64,000 nucleotides of DNA from Fagopyrum homotropicum. Lineage: Eukaryota; Streptophyta; Magnoliopsida; Caryophyllales; Polygonaceae. Below are positions 1 through 11,040 of the stretch, one piece after another. The first letter of the stretch is position 1, and every line of letters begins with the position of its first letter. The stretch is from contig BSWB01000005.1 in NCBI GenBank assembly GCA_033239125.1, positions 102,919,994 to 102,983,993 of the forward strand. Direction: 5' to 3'. A model generated the notes under the pieces. The model did not search any database and was not told where the DNA came from. It saw only the letters and a list, made by a program, of their open reading frames with translations. The position numbers and the translations under genes are program-made.

Positions 1-3000
1 CCTTCAAGATGTCACTGTGCAGCTGTGCAACTCCATTAACCTGCACAGTAATGCAGATTATAAAGAGTAAAATAGTTGATATAATAGATTTTTATTGATT
101 CAAGCATTTTTTTTCCCAGTTTAGTTCCTTCTACTTGCATGCTTCTATTTTTATAGCTCAACATGTCAAACTTTATAGAAAGGACTTCTTACCGTATGTG
201 AGGAAACAACACACAAATTCGCCATCCGCACAACAGGCTTAGTAGGATTGTTGTCCAACACACGCATATTTTGAATTTCTGCCTCGAGATCAGGTTTTTG
301 GGTTTGAACCATAGCAACAAACTACAAAATGATGTGCATTCATCACCGGTTGGACTATAGTTAGACGAAATGTGTAAGAAGAAATCCACTAACTGATCAA
401 GTGACATAATGCTCGATTAGAAACCCCACTCGTTTATCAATTTCCTCTATGATCTCCATATGACGAGGAAGAAGCTTCCACATGACAGACTGGGACCACT
501 TCTCCAGTGCCTCTGGAAGGACAGTGTGGTTGGTATAAGCAATTGTCCTGCCCCAAGAAAGTTAACAGGAATTAAGGAAATGAGATCTGGAATGCAAAGA
601 AGGGTGAGTAAATATAAAATTAATAATGATGAGCTACTTTGTCATCACGTCCCAAGCTTCATCCCATCCAAGCTTTTCTTCATCCATAAGCAAACGCATG
701 AGCTCTGGAATCGCCAGAGTGGGATGTGTATCATTAAGCTGCACTGCAACTTTGCTGGGGAAATCAGACCACTTCAATGGGCTCTTACTATCTCTTCTTT
801 CCTTAAATCTGGCAATAATATCCTGTAATTTAATGCTAAGATGAGAGCTCAGAGAAACATGATGAGGAGAGTTAGAAACAATCAACTGTGAGTCTTTCGT
901 ATCCGTGTCCACACACATGAAACCTTGAAATTTAATAATACATACAACAACTATGAAAATCCAATAAACCAGTTACCCAGAACAGGTTACCTGAAGTGAA
1001 GCACTACACAAGAAAAATTGCTGCTTCAAACGTAGAAGTTTTCCATCTTCTGTAGCATCTCCAGGATAAAGAACAGCACAGATCTGCAAAAGCAGAAGAA
1101 AGACAAAGACAATTATCAAGATCTGTGCTGTCAAACAAGCATCAAAATCCAAATGATGGGACCAAGTGTGATACCTGCCCAGCTTTATAATGTAGTTCAG
1201 CAGCAGATATGAGTTGCCCATCATTAAACTTGAATAGGTTGAAATCTTCAGCACAAGCTTTTGCCTCCCAAAGGCGAAGACTATTGGTATTCTTGGTATT
1301 ATATCCTGGAATAGGAACATCATATGCCAGTGCCTGCATGATCTCTCCTCCAACCCATTGCCGCCTGAAACACAATTTCAAGACATCGAATATTAGTATA
1401 TGAAAAAGAAGAGGGGATACATATCCCAGTAATCAGTGAGATTTCACACTGATCAAAGTGTTCATGTTACACGAAATGGAAAATAATACACATGATTTGA
1501 CAGAGAAGCTTAAGGACAGAAGAATCAGTGACTTACGATCCATCAGGATTGACCTGAACTTGACCAAAGAATCGGACTGGAAATAAAACATCATGCCTGA
1601 CAATTTCCCAAGGACTAAATTTCTGGATAATATCAAGAAAGCATTTTTAGCATGAGCCCATAGAAAGATAAAGAAAGTACATGTCTTTACAATCAAACCT
1701 CGAGCCAATCTTCAGCAATTTCTTCTTGGCCATCCTTTCCGATCTTCTGCTTGAAAAGGCCATATCTGTATCTCAAACCATAGCCCCATGCAGGCAAGTT
1801 CAAGGTGGCCATGGAATCCAAAAAACATGAAGCAAGCCTTCCAAGGCCACCATTTCCCAGTGCAGCATCTTTTTCCTGAGAGAATCACGCAACCAGAGTG
1901 GCACAACTTATACTGTTTGCAGTCTAAGTAAGATAGCTATAAGTTCAGCTTATATCTCTGTTTAGAGGAAATTAACTTAACAACTTCAGAGCTCAGAGCA
2001 TGAAAATAAGATGGAAATTATATAGAACCATCATAACGAAAACCACACTGCACAACAAAGCAAGTACTATTAACGTTGTGCGGGGAAAGAACAATAATTT
2101 AACAAATAGAAAAAAAACGACACACAGATTTATAGTGCTTCACCCAAGAGTTTATCTACAGATTTATAGTCCACTAGGAGAGATTATTTTGAAAAGCCTG
2201 GATTACAAAGGAAACAGATATTCAGATTGATCTCAGATTGACAAATGTCAGAACACATGACTGACAAGATTTTCAAATGTTACTCTAGATTATAGTTAGG
2301 TTGCCTACAAGAGTTTATCTACAGAACTCTTGTAACCCAAATAAACTAAGCAAACCTAAAAAAATAAAAATAAACATACATATAATTAAAACCATAATAA
2401 AAAATATCTTAATTATAAATAATACAATTCTATTCCTAAAAAGGAAAGAATCCATTATTTTCTTTCTTCAAGACATTTTTTTTACAAATTTCCACGTTGT
2501 CTTGAATTTTACCAGTTGTAATTGGATATTCAAATCAGCAAATCAGCACTTTAACTTGAATCCTACCATATGCATTTGCCAATGCCCATATGCACTATTC
2601 CCTTGTCAGATGTAACCAACTTCTCTCAGATGTGACGAACTGTAATATTCAATGTCCAGATGGACTTTGTGGTAGTGAAGGATGTACTAGATGCATTTTT
2701 CAATGTCCAAATGCACTATTTATGGTACTAGATTAACATATGTATATCCAATGTCCACACTCAAGACGTCCACACTCAACATTAGGGAGACTACATGCAT
2801 AGAAGAAGTTACAGTGACGTGCATGACCCGTAAGTTGTCAATTAGTCCAGGATAACCACACAAAGATTACTAGTCAGATTGGATATGGTAGAGTCTGGAA
2901 GTCTTAATAGTAGAAGTAACAGTGACGTGCAACACTAGGGAAACTACATGCATTGAAGAAGCTACTCTAACCAATAATGACTAGCCAGAAGAAGCTGCAA

Positions 3001-3627
3001 AAGTTTGAGTACCTGCTCACTAATTTCTTCGAGTTGATGCCCGAGTTTATTGAGAGCAGAAGCATATGCCTTGTCAATTTTCAAGTTTCCTATAGCATTG
3101 GTCAAGGCTCGTCCTTGAAGATACTCCATAGACAGGTAGTATGTCTGCTTTGGATCAACCTTATGGAAGTGAAGGTAGGTCTCATTCCATTGCTGCATCA
3201 GTCAAAAAAGGTCCAAGAATCATTCTATAGCATTGCCCGCTTAATCGACATATAAATAAGATATCCATTAACATTTTTTTTTCCATTTCTGAATTACTAA
3301 GTAAATTTTCTCATCAACCTTCAGAATCAGTGAATAAATTTGGGAAAAAAAAGACATGCTACCAGAAAAACTACATGCAGATCAGGGATTTCGGAACCCT
3401 GTAGTAATGAAACAAGATTCAATCTAAAGAAGTATTACTTGAATGAGACGATCACGGACGCTCTCAGCAGCAGCAAAGAAAGCTTGCTCAGGCTCAAACT
3501 TGAAAGGGGAGAAATGAGGGTTGAATAGAGCGTGGTGCTTGATATTGGAAGCAACTTCATCCGGTTCTTGAGCAAGAGGATGTGCAGCAGCCTGAACTTT
3601 AGCATAATTGGTATCATCTGACGCCAT
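1..3627 (-). CDS. PHS2: Cytosolic alpha-1,4-glucan phosphorylase, 5' part (10 exons seen)
   Basis: Glycosyltransferase family 35 enzyme that reversibly phosphorolyses alpha-1,4-glucans to glucose-1-phosphate. Exons on the minus strand, all GT-AG and phase-consistent by hand: 3627-3439, 3192-3013, 1875-1699, 1622-1537, 1364-1175, 1083-991, 822-638, 547-430, 321-193 and 40 to beyond base 1. They give about 460 of the roughly 840 residues usual for the family. Visible family blocks are YYLSMEYLQGRALTNAIGN (exon 2), the GNGGLGRLASCFLDS block (exon 3), YDVPIPGYNTKN (exon 5) and NDTHPTLAIPELMRLLMD (exon 7). The start MASDDTNYAK is followed directly by the conserved core with no plastid transit peptide, so I infer the cytosolic H-type isozyme. 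The PLP-binding lysine lies in the C-terminal half, outside the window. The roughly 1.1-kb intron 2 carries diverged repeats. No break is seen in the exons. Confidence 0.95.
2780..2965. repeat. Diverged direct repeats inside PHS2 intron 2
   Basis: A segment of about 35 bp at 2780-2814 (core GGGAGACTACATGCATAGAA) recurs at about 2931-2965 with a few changes. A second block, AGAAGTTACAGTGACGTGCA at about 2805, recurs at about 2911. A further pair of related blocks with TGCATTT and ATGCACTATT cores sits at about 2570-2600 and 2692-2722. The pattern suggests an old duplicated insertion within the intron. No TSD or coding content was recognised. Confidence 0.5.
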
Positions 3628-4400
3628 GGATAATCAAACTGGGAGCTATAATTAAGAAAGCAAGGGGTATTATCAGAGAAGGCACAAAAAATATGCAAAC
3701 ATATCAGAAGATTAGTAAACAACTCGTCATTCTCATTGCCCAAATCAACCACTCGAAGCAATTCCAAAATCCGACGATTTTCACATTGAATTATTAAAAC
3801 TGATTAGCTGAAATTTTCGTAATTAGGATTCCCTAAAAAACATCACATGAACAAGTCTGTACTGCAAACGATAACGAAATTTGATTGAAGTCAAAATCAA
3901 CTAAATTACGTCGGTTAGAAGTTGCATAAAACAAGCAACTGCACTCGATTCGACATTGGACTTATTCAAAGCAAGAGAATTAACGGACAATAGAAAAAAT
4001 TTCAAGAAAAAGGAGGAATATGCGAAAAGTAAAAACTAGTTAGCTTGAAGCTCCAAATCAGCAAGGCAACCTCTGGAAGTCGATTAAGCAAAACAATGCG
4101 GGATTATTGCTCAACTTTTGTAGAAGAGAGGGAGATGCACAGAGAATATGCGAAAGCAAGGAACATAAAGGAAGAGAGAGGAGAAGAGAAGGCGACGGGA
4201 TGTCTCTCACGGAATGCCTGAGAGTGATCGAGGATTCATAATGGCCGTAGACATGGCAAGTGGCAGGTGATGGTGAGAGTGTTCGTGTAGGGACTTGGGA
4301 TTGATATTTTCTTTATTTTATTCATAAAAAGAATATATTTATTTATTATAGAAAAATTAGAGGGTAAGACCCCACCCATCTCACTCCTAGCCGTTGCCTC
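3628..4400 (-). promoter_or_regulatory. 5' UTR and promoter region of the PHS2-like gene
   Basis: Read on the minus strand, a pyrimidine-rich stretch (about 4120-4205, many CT/CTT runs) resembles the Y-patch common in plant core promoters. An AT-rich TATA-like stretch lies further upstream at about 4320-4350. A TTATAG splice-acceptor-like site sits about 20 bases before the ATG (near 3647), so a 5'-UTR intron is likely. Its donor and the transcription start cannot be fixed from sequence alone. Confidence 0.35.
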
Positions 4401-4478
4401 TCCATCGACTTGTCAGATGTTCAATTGTTGATATTGGCTTTTTATACGATATTTGACGCTTTTCCTATATTATTTTTA

Positions 4479-5494
4479 GGGAAATTCCGGATGGTACCCT
4501 CGTGGTTTGGGGTATTCCGGATTTTGCCCACCAGTTTTTTCAAGTTCGGATGGTACCCTTAAGTTTATGTTGTTTTCCGGATTTTGCCCAAATTCATTAT
4601 ACTTTTTTAAATTCCATTAAAAACAAACAAAAGAAAATAAACTAAAATTAAAAAACAACTTAAAATAGAAATAATAATTTATTTAATTTAAAAATAATTT
4701 AAAACAGTAACTTTAATAAAAAATATATATTATATTAATTTAAAAATAAATAAATTAGATAAATTTTAAAAAATTCAAAAATCAGTGTTTTATTTATTTT
4801 AAAAATAAATGATTGAATTGGCATATTTTTTACAAAATCTAAAAATATAAGTGTTATACTTTATTTAAAAAATAAATAAAATAAGGACTCTTTTAAATAA
4901 TAAAAAAAAGACTGTTTTAATTTATTATTAAAATAAATAAATAATTTTTCTATTTTATTTATTTCCCAAAACTAAAAGAAAGAAAATAAAGTAATATTAA
5001 AAAATAAAAAAAAAAAGAAAACTGATTTATTCAATTTAATAATAAATTAAAACAGTGATTTTTTAAAAATTTTTTAAAAAATTCTTATTTTATTTATTTT
5101 TGAAATAAAGTATAAAACTTATTTTTTTAGATGTTGTTAAAAATGCTAACCCAATTTATTTATTTTTAAAATAAAAGAAAACACTGATTTTTTTAAATTT
5201 TATAAAAATTATCTAACGAATTTATTTTTAAATTAATATAATATATATATTTTTTTAAAAAAGTTACTGTTTTACTGTATTTTTAAAATAAATAAATTAT
5301 TATTTCTATTTTAAGTTGTTTTTTAATTTTAGTTTATTTTTTTTTGTATTTTTTTAATGGATTTAAAAAAGTGTAATGAATTTGGGCAAAATCCGGAAAA
5401 TAACATAAACTTGAGGGTACCATCCGAACTTGAAAAAACTGGTGGGCAAAATCCGGAATACCCCAAACCACGAGGGTACCATCCGGAATTTCCC
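4479..5494. mobile_element. Foldback Mutator-like MITE, 1016 bp, with 9-bp TSD
   Basis: The ends are GGGAAATTCCGGATGGTACC and its exact reverse complement, flanked by a perfect 9-bp duplication TTATTTTTA (4470-4478 and 5495-5503). A 9-bp TSD is characteristic of Mutator-like elements. The two halves are inverted copies over almost their whole length (about 490 bp per arm), including the AT-rich inner parts, so a transcript would fold into one long hairpin. Each terminal region holds two copies of a roughly 45-bp unit (GGATGGTACCC ... TTCCGGATTTTGCCCA). No coding capacity. The perfect TSD suggests a fairly recent insertion. Confidence 0.9.
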
Positions 5495-5503
5495 TTATTT
5501 TTA

Positions 5504-5580
5504 CTATTGTACTATCCGTGTACTACACGGGCGTTATTTTTAATTTTTACGTTACGTTTAATTGAAAATATAACGGCTAA
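5504..5580. other. Short AT-rich spacer
   Basis: Spacer between the Mutator-like MITE and the Harbinger left end. No gene or repeat recognised. Confidence 0.5.
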
Positions 5581-5940
5581 GAGCATCCCCAACATAATCT
5601 CTAAATTATTCTTCAAAATAGGGAAGCAAAAATAATAATCTCCAAATTATTTTGATATCAAACCCAATAGTTTCTCCATTTTAGAGACTTCAACCATATT
5701 TATAGTAATTAATTTTTTTTAAATATTTAGCTAAATTTAATATCTCTCGTCAACATCAACAACTAGTTTTACCAACTCAATCTCATATATAGCTAGTTTT
5801 AACAACCTAAAATCTTAAAATTATTCTAATAACTAAAATTAAACAATTCTAGTCACTCTTGTCATCTCAGCCTCACTTTTTTTATAATCTCCACATTCTG
5901 TACTTCCCAATTCACAAGCATCACTTTTATAATCCGTTTC

Positions 5941-7275
5941 ATGGCTCATCATTCTCTGACGAGTCGTTACCTAGTTAATAATTTCATGGATGACGACGAT
6001 GCTATGGATGACGAATATGAAGAATTGTTACTTGCTGAAATAGAAGACAAAGATCGTGCCAAACAAAGTTCGAGAGGAGGTAATTGTGGTTCTATTATGG
6101 GTCACCGTATTATTAACCGTGATCTAATTGAGGGTCATGAAAGACTTTATCGTGACTATTTTGCTGATTGTCCAAAGTATGGGGCTCGTTTCTTTCGAAG
6201 GAGATTTCGAATGAATAAAACTCTTTTCATGCGCATTCATGATGCCGTTGTCGCATACGATACTTATTTTGTTCAAAAGAGGAATGCTGCTAGACGTTTA
6301 GGCTTGTCATCGCTTCAAAAGGTAACAGCTGCTTTTCGGCAACTCGCATATGGTGTTACAGCCGATTATGTTGATGAGTATGTGCAAATTGGGGAAAGCA
6401 CTGCTATTGAAAGTCTCAAAAAATTTGCCAAAACAATTGTTGACGTTTTTGGCGACGAGTACTTGAGGGCGCCAAGTAGTGATGACCTTAAGAGATTACT
6501 TGCAATAAGTGAAGAACGTGGCTTTCCAGGAATGCTTGGAAGCATTGATTGTATGCATTGGACATGGAAGAATTGTCCAACTGCTTGGCATGGTATGTTT
6601 ACTGGACACATTCATGAACCCACTATTATTTTAGAAGCTGTAGCCTCATATGATATGTGGATATGGCATGCTTTCTTTGGACTTCCTGGATCTCTTAATG
6701 ACATCAATGTATTAGAACGGTCTTATGTATTTAGTGGATTGGATGAAGGTAGTGCCCCTCGTATCAGTTATAAAGTCAATGGGAGACCATATGACATGGG
6801 GTATTATCTTGCCGATGGTATATATCCATCATGGGCAACATTAGTAAAGACTATTCCAGCTCCACAAGGAAATAAGCATAAGCACTTTGCTCAAGAGCAA
6901 GAAGGAGCAAGGAAAGATGTTGAGCGCGCATTTGGAGTCCTTCAAGCACGTTTTGCGATTGTTCGAAACCCGGCAAGACTGTGGAATAAGGATCACCTAA
7001 AACACATTATGATGGCATGCATAATTATGCATAATATGATTGTCGAAGACGAGCGTGATGAACATGAGAGTATTCGTCGACTAAGGAAGATACATGATAT
7101 CGAAAAACAATATGATCATGTTGATGGGATTGCACACATATCACTTTTGCTCGAGCGTACACCAACAATAATGGAGTTTATCGCAAATCGTCATCGAGTT
7201 AGAGATAAAGAAATGCATACTCAACTCCAAGAGGATCTAGTCGAACACTTATGGAAAAGAGACGGAACCAATTAA
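5941..7275 (+). CDS. PIF/Harbinger transposase (DDE_Tnp_4 / plant transposon nuclease)
   Basis: Uninterrupted 444-aa ORF. An acidic N-terminus (residues 16-36) is followed by a helical region with RRRFRMNKTLFMRIHDAV (about 87-104). Acidic residues of the DDE-type nuclease core are visible at D203 (SIDCMHW), D254 (SLNDINVL), D292 (LADGIYPSW) and E328 (DVERAFGVLQARFAI). Length and motif order match HARBI1/ALP1-like proteins, which excise and insert elements at TWA targets together with a Myb-like partner protein. All catalytic candidates are present and there is no frameshift, so it could still be active, or be a domesticated ALP1-like gene. The terminal sequence at 5581 favours a transposon copy. 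The first ATG is used, shortly after the leader. Confidence 0.9.
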   Translation: MAHHSLTSRYLVNNFMDDDDAMDDEYEELLLAEIEDKDRAKQSSRGGNCGSIMGHRIINRDLIEGHERLYRDYFADCPKYGARFFRRRFRMNKTLFMRIHDAVVAYDTYFVQKRNAARRLGLSSLQKVTAAFRQLAYGVTADYVDEYVQIGESTAIESLKKFAKTIVDVFGDEYLRAPSSDDLKRLLAISEERGFPGMLGSIDCMHWTWKNCPTAWHGMFTGHIHEPTIILEAVASYDMWIWHAFFGLPGSLNDINVLERSYVFSGLDEGSAPRISYKVNGRPYDMGYYLADGIYPSWATLVKTIPAPQGNKHKHFAQEQEGARKDVERAFGVLQARFAIVRNPARLWNKDHLKHIMMACIIMHNMIVEDERDEHESIRRLRKIHDIEKQYDHVDGIAHISLLLERTPTIMEFIANRHRVRDKEMHTQLQEDLVEHLWKRDGTN

Positions 7276-7944
7276 TGATTTGCTTCTTGCATAAATTTAT
7301 ATTTGTTTTGTTTCAAGTTTCAATTTCATCGTACTGTCGTTAACTTAATAAAGAATAATATTTGTCGAGTTTACTATTAACATTGAAAGTTGCAAATTCA
7401 ATTATTTTTGTCATTTGATTTATGAATTCCAGTAGAAAATTCAAGGCTCCTTCTAGCATAAATTTATAGGTAGATGATTAAGTGATTAACCATTACAAAT
7501 AGCTTAATGTTCTGAGTTATGTCTTAATCACCATATAAATACGTCTAGTTAAGTTTATACGTGAATGACTTTGTTTGGATGTTATTTGGATTACGTGTGC
7601 TTGCGAATGAAACTTTCATTTGTAAACAAAGCTCAGTGGCTTAGGCTACAGTGGTGAAGATGATAGAAAAAGCAACCCTTGAAAGGATACATAGTGCTAA
7701 GAAAAAGCTAGTAGCATTTCCATAATCAAAAAATATTAGTCAAATAAAATCATCATTCTATTTCCTGAAACAAAACAAATAGGGTTCCATGGCAATCAAA
7801 CAGCAATTTTACATATCATGGTCGTGTATGACACGAGAGAAAAACAATAACAAAGTCTCTACAATTATGACCAAATTAGAGGATAAAAAGGCAGTCCTTG
7901 AAAGTGCATCTCCATCTTCAAAGATCGCCAAATAACACAGTAGA
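7276..7944. other. Non-coding spacer between convergent Harbinger ORFs
   Basis: AT-rich intergenic part of the Harbinger element containing both 3' UTRs. No additional gene, repeat or clear terminator recognised. Confidence 0.5.
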
Positions 7945-8297
7945 CTACTCGTTTCCATCCTTACCGGTTCTTTTTGCTAAAATCTCTTTCTGAAGGCTGA
8001 TGATATACTCGGCTTGAAGAGGATTCATGGAACTAGTATTCATAGACATAATTTTAGCTTCCTCAGTTCGAGCTTGAAGTTCAATCTCCTTTTCTCTAAG
8101 ATCAACCTGCTTTTGCTCAATATCAATTAGCAACTTCAATTGTTCAGCCTTTACGTGGTCACTTTCTAGCCTTTTTGCCCTAAACTCTTCCAACTCAAAA
8201 CGAAGTTTTGTAAATTCCTTTTCATCATCACCACCTTGCTCGTTGGATTTTCTTTCTTTGTTTGCTTCTTTTGCAGCCTTTCTTCCAACAGGCCTCT
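7945..8297 (-). pseudogene. Harbinger ORF2 remnant (NAM-associated C-terminal-like, coiled coil), 5'-truncated
   Basis: Element-derived coding sequence of about 117 residues, beginning at RPVGRKAAKEANKERK and ending at a stop at 7945-7947. A basic patch is followed by a long charged heptad-like coiled coil (EFTKLRFELEEFRAKRLE ... LREKEIELQARTEEAK). The RP-G-KAAK plus coiled-coil arrangement is typical of the C-terminal part of plant Harbinger ORF1/Myb-like proteins and of No-apical-meristem-associated C-terminal domains. The N-terminal Myb/SANT DNA-binding part is absent because a Tekay-like LTR starts at 8298. Codons read upstream of 8298 on this strand belong to the LTR and are spurious. 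Confidence 0.7.
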
Positions 8298-10771
8298 TGT
8301 AATAACCGAAAATTTTAAGTTTCCGACGAATGGAAATTAACCAAATTCCGATACGACAATCGTAATTAAATAAATAAATAAACAAAATAAAGCGAGTTTA
8401 AATGTTATCATTTTATGTGACCTTAAATCACATAAAATGATAACACGTATGACCGGAAATAAAGTACACACCTTATAAAAAAATAAATATATAAATAATA
8501 AAATAAAGATAATACAGAATTAATTCCGTATTATACATTTTTCCGTACCTAACTAGAACCCGAGCGAGTAACGAATTCCTTTTCCGTGCTAATATGAAAG
8601 CGGGCCGGATGTGGGCCGCTGCGAGGCCCAATCAGCAGCCCACCTCCTAATTAAACCTAACCCTAATTTCTCCTAATCAACCCTCTAATTAACCCCTGCT
8701 AATCTTCTGCCGCTCTAATCTCTCGCATTTCATCCGCACGCAACAGCTGCCGCCGGACTCCCTGCCAGTGCCGCAACCACCAGCTACCGCCTTCGACCGG
8801 AGTCGCCACCGCCGAGTCTGCGCCGCCTCCAGTCGAGTCCGGTGAGTACACTGCCTTCTCCGCTGCCTCTCTTCCCCTCCTTCGTTTTGTTCGAAACTCA
8901 CCTACGGGTTCTGTCATTGAAGACGACGACACTGCCACAGCCCTAGCTGCCGCCGAGCAGTGCACGCCATCGTCGACAACCCTGCGGCTCGCCAGCCACC
9001 ACCGCAGCAGATCCGGTAAGCCGCCGCCTCTCCTCCTCGCCATCCTTCTTCTCCGAGTTAAAAATCGTAACTCTCTGCGCTGTCCTCTTCGGCCGACAGG
9101 AACCAACCGCCGCCGCTGCTGCCACCGTACCGTCGCTCCTGACCACCAGTAGCAGACCGAGACACCAGCCTTGCCGCCGGACTGCAGCCCCGGTATGATC
9201 TCCTCCGGCTCTTCTTTCCCCTTGTATATGCGGGTTTCGGTTGTTGTTGCGAGTTAATACACATGTATATCCGAGTATGAAATACGTATATATTGGAGAG
9301 TGGAATGCGTATATAATCTGAGTTCGAGTACGTATATGGACAATAGATTGGAGGGGTACGGTTATGCAATAAAGTAGGTTGGTAAGGGTGGTCGTGTGAG
9401 CCTAGATAGAGTTGTATATACCGAATATATAAATATACGTATATATATATAAAATGAAATAAAAGTGTACATAAGTGTTTTAAGTTATACATGTAGATCG
9501 ATATATATAAATCTACTCTTAGGAGTTGAGTTGGATAATTTATAAAATATGTGAACCTATATATATATATATCTAAATATCTAAGAGTTACGGATGTTAT
9601 ATTTTTGGAAGGAAGGTTAGTATGAATGGAAGTATGTATATATATATATATACAGATACATAGATATATATATAAGATTAGTTAATACCCGAAAATGAAG
9701 TAATGTAATCCGAGATGACGAGTGGACGAGATTAATTTTTAGAACCTTAGTAAACCGTTTTGGAGATAATCCTAGAGTAGAAAAATGTTCCAAAAGAAAT
9801 ATGAGAGGTCAAGAAGCGACCGGAGAAGTATTTATACTAAGGGTAAAACGGTCTTTTACCGTATGAGAATCGTCCTTTCCGTAAATCCTTCGCATGAGGT
9901 TGGACATTGAGATGTGATTTTGATACACATGCCTTCATTGACAGGCACTTGAGTTACCACGAGTACGGACTATCTGAGGAGTGTTAGAGTGTTTTGACTC
10001 AGGTAAGTCCTTGCGACTTACTTAGCCAGTTTCTGAATGTTAGTTGAGTGATAGTAGTGGTGTGTGCTATTGCTTGATTTAATAATAATCACTTGCTAGG
10101 ACAACTGTTTTTACGTTTAAGGCCCAAGTGTATGTATAACGGGCCGTGACATCACTGCCCAGCTCTGACAGGAGACTGGGAGGTTCTCTATACCCAGACC
10201 ATACAGGTACAAGGTGAGGTGCATCGGATCCATTCCTGATGGTTACACGGGGGCGGAGGCGAGGTTTGGGAATCCCTCGTGTCACAAAATAAGTATCACT
10301 AGAGTGAATGAGTAAATTAAAGCAAGATAATAAAACGGACTTGTTTGAAAGTATGCTGAGTGTTTATGTTTATCTGAGTGTGTTTGTGCTGCTATTATTC
10401 TGCTAATATTTAGATAACTAGCTAACGGTTCTTCTGGTTGTTGTTTTAGATTTACCGCAGGTTAGATCAGCAGCTGAGTGATCCGGAAGTAGTGGTCAGC
10501 CGGGTCTCCGTACTCCTTAGAGCGGGGTTGGGGTTGTTTTGTCTTTCCTTTATTTTGGTTAAGACAATTGTTATTTTCTTCTGTTTAAGTACCGTAGGCT
10601 GCTAGACAGTGTTGCATTCATTACTCTAAAAACATGGTTTTTATGAATTTCGGTTTCTTTATTTGTGTCTTGTTGCAAGATCCTAGTATTGTTGTTGTCA
10701 AACTGAGGTCGGGACCCATTGTGAGGTCCTAACCAGTAATACTCCGAGTTCTGAGAATTCGGGGTGTTACA
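8298..10771 (+). repeat. Tekay-like LTR, copy 1 (2474 bp)
   Basis: Starts TGTAATAACC and ends GGTGTTACA, three bases before the primer-binding site. It carries a 17-bp stem-loop at 8404-8444 in U3, a GC-rich stretch (8690-9190) and AT microsatellite-like tracts (9280-9680). ORFs in the GC-rich part on either strand look like composition artefacts, not genes. Confidence 0.9.
8404..8444. promoter_or_regulatory. Perfect 17-bp stem-loop in LTR U3 (copy 1)
   Basis: GTTATCATTTTATGTGA, a 7-base spacer, then its exact complement. It repeats at 16324-16364 and 24245-24285. A related 12-bp stem survives in the diverged LTR at 47960-47994. Function unknown; it could be a protein-binding inverted repeat or an RNA hairpin. 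Confidence 0.85.
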
Positions 10772-10774
10772 ACA

Positions 10775-10786
10775 TGGTATCAGAGC
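10775..10786 (+). other. Primer-binding site, copy 1 (tRNA-iMet type)
   Basis: TGGTATCAGAGC lies 3 bases after the LTR end and is the usual plant complement to the 3' end of initiator tRNA-Met, the primer for minus-strand DNA synthesis. Confidence 0.9.
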
Positions 10787-11040
10787 TCTAGGTTGGCAAC
10801 AATGGCACTTGAAATCTTTTGAAAGACCGAATAAATTTTAAGCAGAACCCGAAAAGGGATTTGAGTTTTAAAAAGAAAATTTTTGGTTTAAATGCATGCA
10901 TAGTCTGGTTGGGAATAGAAAAGTACGGCTGACCACCACTACTACCGCGGATCTCAGTATGCTTAGTTGGACTTTAGGTTACTGTAGTTAGACTTTTGGA
11001 CTTTCAGCTAGTAGTAATTATAGTTTTTATTCTTGCACAG

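Larger units (their letters stand above)
5581..8297. mobile_element. PIF/Harbinger element, left part, truncated by a Tekay-like LTR
   Basis: The left end is read as TAA (5578-5580) followed by GAGCATCCCCAACATAATCT, a terminal sequence type usual for plant Tourist/Pong/PIF elements, which duplicate a 3-bp TWA target. The element holds a transposase ORF on plus and the tail of a second ORF on minus, a convergent two-gene layout known in this superfamily. It stops abruptly at 8297 where the Tekay-like LTR begins. The right terminal repeat was not found in the window, so the remainder was lost or lies outside. The stretch 5581-5940 between terminus and ORF is AT-rich leader without other recognisable content. 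Confidence 0.75.

Noticed and set aside
460..844. Plus-strand ORFs over the phosphorylase exons
   Set aside because: Shadows of minus-strand exons 7 and 8, whose splice sites and protein motifs are clear.
8689..9492. Overlapping minus-strand ORFs in the LTR (and copies at 16609-17412 and 24530-25333)
   Set aside because: GC-rich LTR sequence read in several frames; arginine/glycine-rich products without family motifs; present three times only because the LTR is repeated.
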